A DNA stretch of 6,476 nt. Source: Acidimicrobiia bacterium (lineage in GTDB: Bacteria > Actinomycetota > Acidimicrobiia > Acidimicrobiales > Ilumatobacteraceae). Shown piece by piece: positions 5,702 to 6,476 of the stretch (the first letter of the stretch is position 1; each line of letters opens with the position of its first letter). The stretch covers positions 1-6,476 of the forward strand of contig JACCUL010000277.1 of assembly GCA_013811855.1 (NCBI GenBank). The letters run 5' to 3'. The notes under the pieces were generated by a model. It was not told where the DNA came from and did not search any database. It saw only the letters and a program-made list of their open reading frames with translations. The position numbers were made by a program, and so were the translations under genes.

Positions 5702-6476
5702 ACCCGGCCCAGGGTTCGAGCACCAACGTGACGTAGTACGCGACCGGGAGGACGAAGAGGAACCCGTCGAAGCGGTCGAGCACGCCGCCGTGACCGGTCA
5801 CCACGGTGCCGAAGTCCTTCACGTCCAAGTTGCGCTTGAACATGCTCTCGGTGAGGTCGCCGAGCGGCGCCAACACCGCGATGACCAGGCCGATCAGCAT
5901 CACGTCGCCGAGGCTCGTCCACGTCGTGGACCGTTCGACCAGGTCGAACACGAACATCACGAGGAGCGTCATCAGCGCGCCCCCGATGAGGCCCTCGACG
6001 GTCTTGCTCGGGCTGATCCACGCCCGCAGCGGTGTCTTGCCGATGGCCGAGCCGACGAGCAGCGCGCCGATGTCGTTGGCCACGACGCCGAGGACGACGA
6101 GGAACAGCGTGTCGGTGCCGACGTCGCTCGTGCCGGGCTCGACGGACCAGCGCAGGATGAGGGCGGCGAACGAGCCGAGCAGGCCGATCCAGACCACGCC
6201 CATCGTGGTGATGGCCATGTTCGGAAGCGGACCGGACTCGACGCTGCTGGCCCCGACGAACCCGGTGGCGCCGGCGATGAAGGCGAACGCCACGACGAGC
6301 GGCAGGGTCTGGTCACCGAGCCAGTAGGCGGCGAGCGGCGCGGCGACGCAGGCGGCCAGGCCGGGCGCGACCGCCGGGCGGTAGCCCTTCTCCGACACCT
6401 TGCCGAAGAACTCGAAAGCGGCGATGGCGAGGATCACCGTGATCACGGCGATGACGGCGATCGGCCGCCACAGGAT
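5700..6476 (-). CDS. cdsA: Phosphatidate cytidylyltransferase, N-terminus cut by window edge
   Basis: CdsA makes CDP-diacylglycerol from phosphatidic acid and CTP in the inner membrane, the branch point for phosphatidylglycerol, cardiolipin and phosphatidylinositol lipids. The visible 258 residues run off the right edge still in frame (first codons ILWRPIAV), so some N-terminal residues are missing; full-length actinobacterial forms are about 270-310. Several hydrophobic spans are visible, for example about 8-24, 36-52, 58-75, 90-109, 122-145, 164-180 and 190-205. Core motifs are NDIGALLVGSAIGKTPL (134-150), SPSKTVEG (155-162) and the family signature at 211-237 with SMFKRNLDVKD, GHGG and LDRFD. 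In that signature the usual Pro before GHGG is Thr (T227). The TAG stop at 5702-5700 is followed directly by the dxr frame. First visible gene of the cdsA-dxr-rseP-ispG operon; its promoter lies outside the window. Confidence 0.94.
   Translation of the reverse strand: MLWRPIAVIAVITVILAIAAFEFFGKVSEKGYRPAVAPGLAACVAAPLAAYWLGDQTLPLVVAFAFIAGATGFVGASSVESGPLPNMAITTMGVVWIGLLGSFAALILRWSVEPGTSDVGTDTLFLVVLGVVANDIGALLVGSAIGKTPLRAWISPSKTVEGLIGGALMTLLVMFVFDLVERSTTWTSLGDVMLIGLVIAVLAPLGDLTESMFKRNLDVKDFGTVVTGHGGVLDRFDGFLFVLPVAYYVTLVLEPWAG

Noticed and set aside
5692..6021. Upstream extension of the dxr frame to ATG 6021
   Set aside because: It would add about 110 Arg-rich residues read out of frame through conserved cdsA codons. 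Dxr proteins begin just before the nucleotide-binding motif.

Overview
The window is high-GC bacterial DNA, densely coded and with strong G/C bias at third codon positions. The 5' edge carries the end of a mycothiol-dependent formaldehyde dehydrogenase. Mycothiol is confined to Actinomycetota, so the source is almost certainly an actinobacterium. The style of IspG, CdsA and the metallo-hydrolase would suit an Acidimicrobiia-like or uncultured lineage, but that finer placement is impression, not proof.

Plus strand, 1-1919: the C-terminus of S-(hydroxymethyl)mycothiol dehydrogenase (1-182); a short gap filled by a structured repeat element (168-290); an MBL-fold hydrolase of the type that habitually follows this dehydrogenase (307-933); then a short class I mannose-6-phosphate isomerase, manA (930-1919), whose GTG start overlaps the hydrolase stop by four bases. 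The first two genes look like a formaldehyde detoxification pair. manA links fructose-6-phosphate to mannose-6-phosphate for mannosylated lipids and glycans.

Gap 1920-2015: short convergent intergenic stretch with only weak inverted repeats.

Minus strand, 6476-2016: a tightly packed operon read cdsA (partial) - dxr - rseP - ispG. This is a widely conserved bacterial cluster. It combines CDP-diacylglycerol synthesis, two steps of the MEP isoprenoid pathway (Dxr early, IspG late) and a membrane site-2 protease. dxr/rseP and rseP/ispG overlap by four bases each (GTGA, ATGA), implying translational coupling.

Most of the content is ordinary housekeeping. Two things stand out. First, the 168-290 element has two perfect 29-bp copies of a long hairpin with a GTGA (GNRA-type) loop, flanking two further GC hairpins; the dehydrogenase stop codon lies inside the first loop, and a possible remnant of the ancestral gene junction sits just downstream. 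Second, dxr has an intact coding sequence but no ATG, GTG or TTG in frame anywhere near its true N-terminus. I saw no evidence of a wholly new multi-gene system.
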